Below, in pieces: positions 61,569 through 64,000 of a stretch of 64,000 nt of DNA; position 1 is the first letter of the stretch, and every line of letters begins with the position of its first letter. Made by a program: the position numbers and the translations under genes. Origin of the DNA: Prosthecobacter debontii. GTDB lineage: Bacteria > Verrucomicrobiota > Verrucomicrobiia > Verrucomicrobiales > Verrucomicrobiaceae. The notes under the pieces were generated by a model, which was given only the letters and a program-made list of their open reading frames with translations, did no database searches and was not told the DNA's origin. Location: contig NZ_FUYE01000014.1 in assembly GCF_900167535.1 (NCBI RefSeq), positions 1 through 64,000 of the forward strand, read 5' to 3'.

Positions 61569-64000
61569 TTACTCCGTCTGGCGCATGTAGGCCACGATGT
61601 CGGCAATGTCCTGGGCGGAGAGTCCGAGTTGGCTGGCGCTGAGCATCAGAGAGCGGTCCATCTTCTTACGGCTGGCGATGCGGCTCTTCGGCACAAACTG
61701 GGTCTGGCCGCCCATGCTGCGAACGATGAGCACATCCCCATCGGTGAGCACCATGCCGTGGATCTTGATGCCATCCTTGGTGACGATCTCCATGCCCTCG
61801 AAGCCGTGAGCGATGTCCTTGCTCGGCTCCAAGATGGCTTGGGCGATGATGTCGGTCGGCTGGCTCAGCCCCCAGCCTTGCAGGCTCGGACCAAACTCGA
61901 CGCCTTGATGATTGATCTGGTGGCACATCACGCAGCGGACGACCAGGGAGGAGCCATTCTTGGCATCACCTTTGAGCGCCAGCACCTCATCCAGCTTCAC
62001 CAGGCTCGGCATGGCGGGAGGGGTCTCGATGGTGACCAGTTTGGTGGCTTCAGGATCGAAGATGCCCTGAGCCTTCAGTTCACCGGCGATGTTGTAGCTG
62101 GACCAGTCATTCGTGCTGCGATTGATCAGCCACCACATGGCATCACCATGGATTGGGGATTCCTTATCCTTGGCTACCGCCAGCATGGCTTGAGCGGCCG
62201 AGGCGTCTTGGGTGAAGGCCAGGGTGTCCAGAGCCAGCTTGCGCTGGGGCGCACTCAGTTTGCTGGAGAGCGCACGAGTTTTCACCGCTTCTACAGCAGC
62301 GGCGGGGTGCAGACGCCAGGTGACTTGGGCAAAGGCGTTGGTCCATTCTTCGGGAGCTACACCGTTGCTCAGTTTGTGAAGGGCCGCCCAAACCTCGGCT
62401 TCTTTACCCGTGCAGCCGATGCCCCAGGCCTCAAGGTAAGAACGATCTTGTCCATCGGAACGTTTGGCCAGTTCCACCAGGATGTGCTCACTCTGGGCAA
62501 ACGGCACATCGCGCATGGCGACGGCGATTTCACTACGGACGGCGGCGCTGTCATCGGCAGCCAGCGTGTTGAAAAGGTGCATGAGATCTCCTCCCGCAGC
62601 GCGCAGTGCACGCAGAGCCACGAGGCGCTTGTTGGCATCGTCAGACTCCAGCCAGGTGCGGACTTTCAGGTTACCCTTTTCACCCATCTGAGCCAGCAGC
62701 CAGACGGCACGTGCTGCGATGTAGGGATTGGCATCATCCAGCAAGGCGGTGACGGCAGGCAGGGCTTTGTCTCCCTGTTCCTTCAGCTTCACAAATCCGG
62801 TATGGCGGACGTTGTTGGCGGGTGATTTCAGGGCTGCGATTTGACCTTCAATCGTGTCGTAGTTTACCTTGGTCACCTTGGGGTTGGTGCCCTTCGGCAC
62901 GATGCGATAAATCGTGCCGCTGCAGGTCTCATCGGTATCCATGTGACCGCCGGTGCGTTTGTCAAACCAGTCGCTGATGTAGATGGCACCATCCATGCCG
63001 ACGCAGACATCGCTCGGACGGAACAGCGTGTGGCGCTCATCGGACATGTTGTCCTTGCCCCCCACGAAGTCGCTGCCCTTGAAGACACCGGTGGTGTTGC
63101 TGGTGCAGAAATCAAAGCGCTCCAGCTTCATGCCAGCGCCATCGGGTTTTGGCAGATAACCGAACACCACGTTGCGACCTGTTTCGCAGCTCAGCAGCAG
63201 GCCTTTCCATTTGTCGCCCAGCGCACCGTTTTCATAAAAGGTCATGCCGGTCGGGGCACCGCCCCCATAGACATCTCCAGCCGGGATGCTGCCGGGATCG
63301 TCCTGACGCCATTCCGCCACGGCAATGGTCTGACCAGGGCGTTTGTCGGCACGCCACTGGCGTTTGCCGTCGGGCGAGAAGAAGCCGAAGCTGCCGCCTT
63401 CGATGAGATGGCTGACGCGGCAGGCGGGGGGATCATCATTGTCATTCAGATACATGTCGCCGAAGGAGTTACGCACGCCCTCAAAGCTGTTGCGGTAGTT
63501 GTAACCGAGGATGCGCACGTTGTGGCCGCTCGGGTCCAGGCTGGCGGTGAAACCACCGACATAGACGTGACCGTCGTCACTCTTTTCGCCAGTGTAGCTG
63601 TTGTTCAAGTAACCGCTGCCGATGCGGAAGGTGTTACCGCTTTTATCGCTAAACTGGGCACCACAGTTGCCGTTGCTGAAATACCAGCGGCCATCCGGTC
63701 CCGCATACACCGCGTGGAGACTGTGATCGTGCTGAGGCTGCTCGAAGCCATCCAGCAGCACCTCACGCTTATCCACAGCCGGATCGAATTTGAGGTCACG
63801 ATTGACGTCGGTGTAAACGATGATGTTCGGGGCGTTGGAGACGACAATGACGTTGTCAAAGACCGCCACACCCAGAGGGCACTCCAGCTCCTTTTCCCGC
63901 ACGAAGACGTGAGACTTGTCCGCCTTGCCATCGCCATCGGTATCTTCCAGCACGCGGATGGCGTCCCCCTCACGGCTGCGGCCACTATGCCGGCGGTAGT
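61569..64000 (-). CDS. PVC-type haem-binding dehydrogenase/HEAT/cytochrome c protein (partial)
   Basis: The C-terminal 810 residues are present; the frame stays open past the right edge (in-frame RVLEDTDGDGKADKSHVF preceded by more coding sequence), so the start lies outside. Domains: beta-propeller dehydrogenase (LDPSGHNVRILGYNYRNSFE, DVCVGMDGAIYISDWFDKRT, about the first 400 residues), HEAT repeats, then a cytochrome c module with RCVMCHQINHQG and a distal methionine region (MLSASQLGLSAQDIADIVAY). It is a paralogue of the 16-20 kb protein but without the mosaic and repeat features seen there. Confidence 0.87.
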   Translation of the reverse strand, partial: YRRHSGRSREGDAIRVLEDTDGDGKADKSHVFVREKELECPLGVAVFDNVIVVSNAPNIIVYTDVNRDLKFDPAVDKREVLLDGFEQPQHDHSLHAVYAGPDGRWYFSNGNCGAQFSDKSGNTFRIGSGYLNNSYTGEKSDDGHVYVGGFTASLDPSGHNVRILGYNYRNSFEGVRNSFGDMYLNDNDDPPACRVSHLIEGGSFGFFSPDGKRQWRADKRPGQTIAVAEWRQDDPGSIPAGDVYGGGAPTGMTFYENGALGDKWKGLLLSCETGRNVVFGYLPKPDGAGMKLERFDFCTSNTTGVFKGSDFVGGKDNMSDERHTLFRPSDVCVGMDGAIYISDWFDKRTGGHMDTDETCSGTIYRIVPKGTNPKVTKVNYDTIEGQIAALKSPANNVRHTGFVKLKEQGDKALPAVTALLDDANPYIAARAVWLLAQMGEKGNLKVRTWLESDDANKRLVALRALRAAGGDLMHLFNTLAADDSAAVRSEIAVAMRDVPFAQSEHILVELAKRSDGQDRSYLEAWGIGCTGKEAEVWAALHKLSNGVAPEEWTNAFAQVTWRLHPAAAVEAVKTRALSSKLSAPQRKLALDTLAFTQDASAAQAMLAVAKDKESPIHGDAMWWLINRSTNDWSSYNIAGELKAQGIFDPEATKLVTIETPPAMPSLVKLDEVLALKGDAKNGSSLVVRCVMCHQINHQGVEFGPSLQGWGLSQPTDIIAQAILEPSKDIAHGFEGMEIVTKDGIKIHGMVLTDGDVLIVRSMGGQTQFVPKSRIASRKKMDRSLMLSASQLGLSAQDIADIVAYMRQTE

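Overview
The window looks like a chromosomal segment of a Verrucomicrobiota bacterium, probably Verrucomicrobiaceae-like (Prosthecobacter/Verrucomicrobium type). This is inferred from two large PVC-type haem-binding dehydrogenase/HEAT/cytochrome c proteins, a ThuA fusion, Tat-exported sugar-phosphate isomerase-like proteins, beta-helix exoproteins, a eukaryote-like Ser/Thr kinase with TPRs, GlnRS use, moderately high GC and few clear Shine-Dalgarno sites. No prophage, CRISPR array, rRNA or tRNA gene was seen.

Layout. 1-3.5 kb: urea-type ABC binding protein (urtA) and an outer-membrane barrel protein on the minus strand, divergent from a LuxR-type regulator. 3.5-8.9 kb: ROK kinase, Ppx/GppA-HD protein, HrpB helicase. 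8.9-9.6 kb: a VapBC module whose toxin carries an in-frame stop. 9.6-15.9 kb: a minus-strand run of vapB-vapC, plsY, a uracil-DNA-glycosylase-like gene, a TPR exoprotein and glnS. 16-22.5 kb: a 1430-residue ThuA/discoidin/PVC dehydrogenase/HEAT/cytochrome c fusion and an SGNH-hydrolase-like exoprotein. 22.7-28.8 kb: purH, Uma2 protein, pdxJ-acpS, a small lipoprotein, thrH, a structured RNA candidate ending in a strong terminator, and xylA. 28.9-37.9 kb: exported thioredoxin-like protein with a poly-T frameshift, aroE, two MFS permeases, a hydroxylase/isomerase/DUF6891 operon, dnaG. 38-45.9 kb: beta-helix protein, malQ, Ser/Thr kinase and two hypothetical genes. 46-50.5 kb: rimO, a SecD-P1-like small protein, a RAYT transposase between two REP arrays, and rlmI. 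50.6-64 kb: MsbA-like exporter, araD-like aldolase, DUF2442, a second beta-helix protein, RlmM-like methyltransferase, FHA protein, purA, apbE, a Gfo/Idh/MocA oxidoreductase divergent from a GntR regulator, and a second PVC dehydrogenase running off the right edge.

Function. Most genes are housekeeping (purine, PLP and shikimate synthesis, lipid synthesis, translation, replication) mixed with carbohydrate scavenging typical of the phylum (xylA, araD, malQ, ROK kinase, ThuA/PVC dehydrogenases, beta-helix proteins).

The most unusual layer is repetitive palindromic DNA. There are (a) REP/BIME arrays with GTAG feet around a RAYT gene, where both flanking genes take their stop codon from the REP foot; (b) two 272-bp terminal-inverted-repeat elements placed directly behind stop codons on both sides of the kinase gene; (c) a GCGGCCA-type double palindrome behind dnaG with a diverged in-frame relative inside the ThuA/PVC gene; and (d) another palindromic repeat inserted in frame in apbE. 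Repeats used as protein-coding sequence, as in Rickettsia palindromic elements, are the best lead here.
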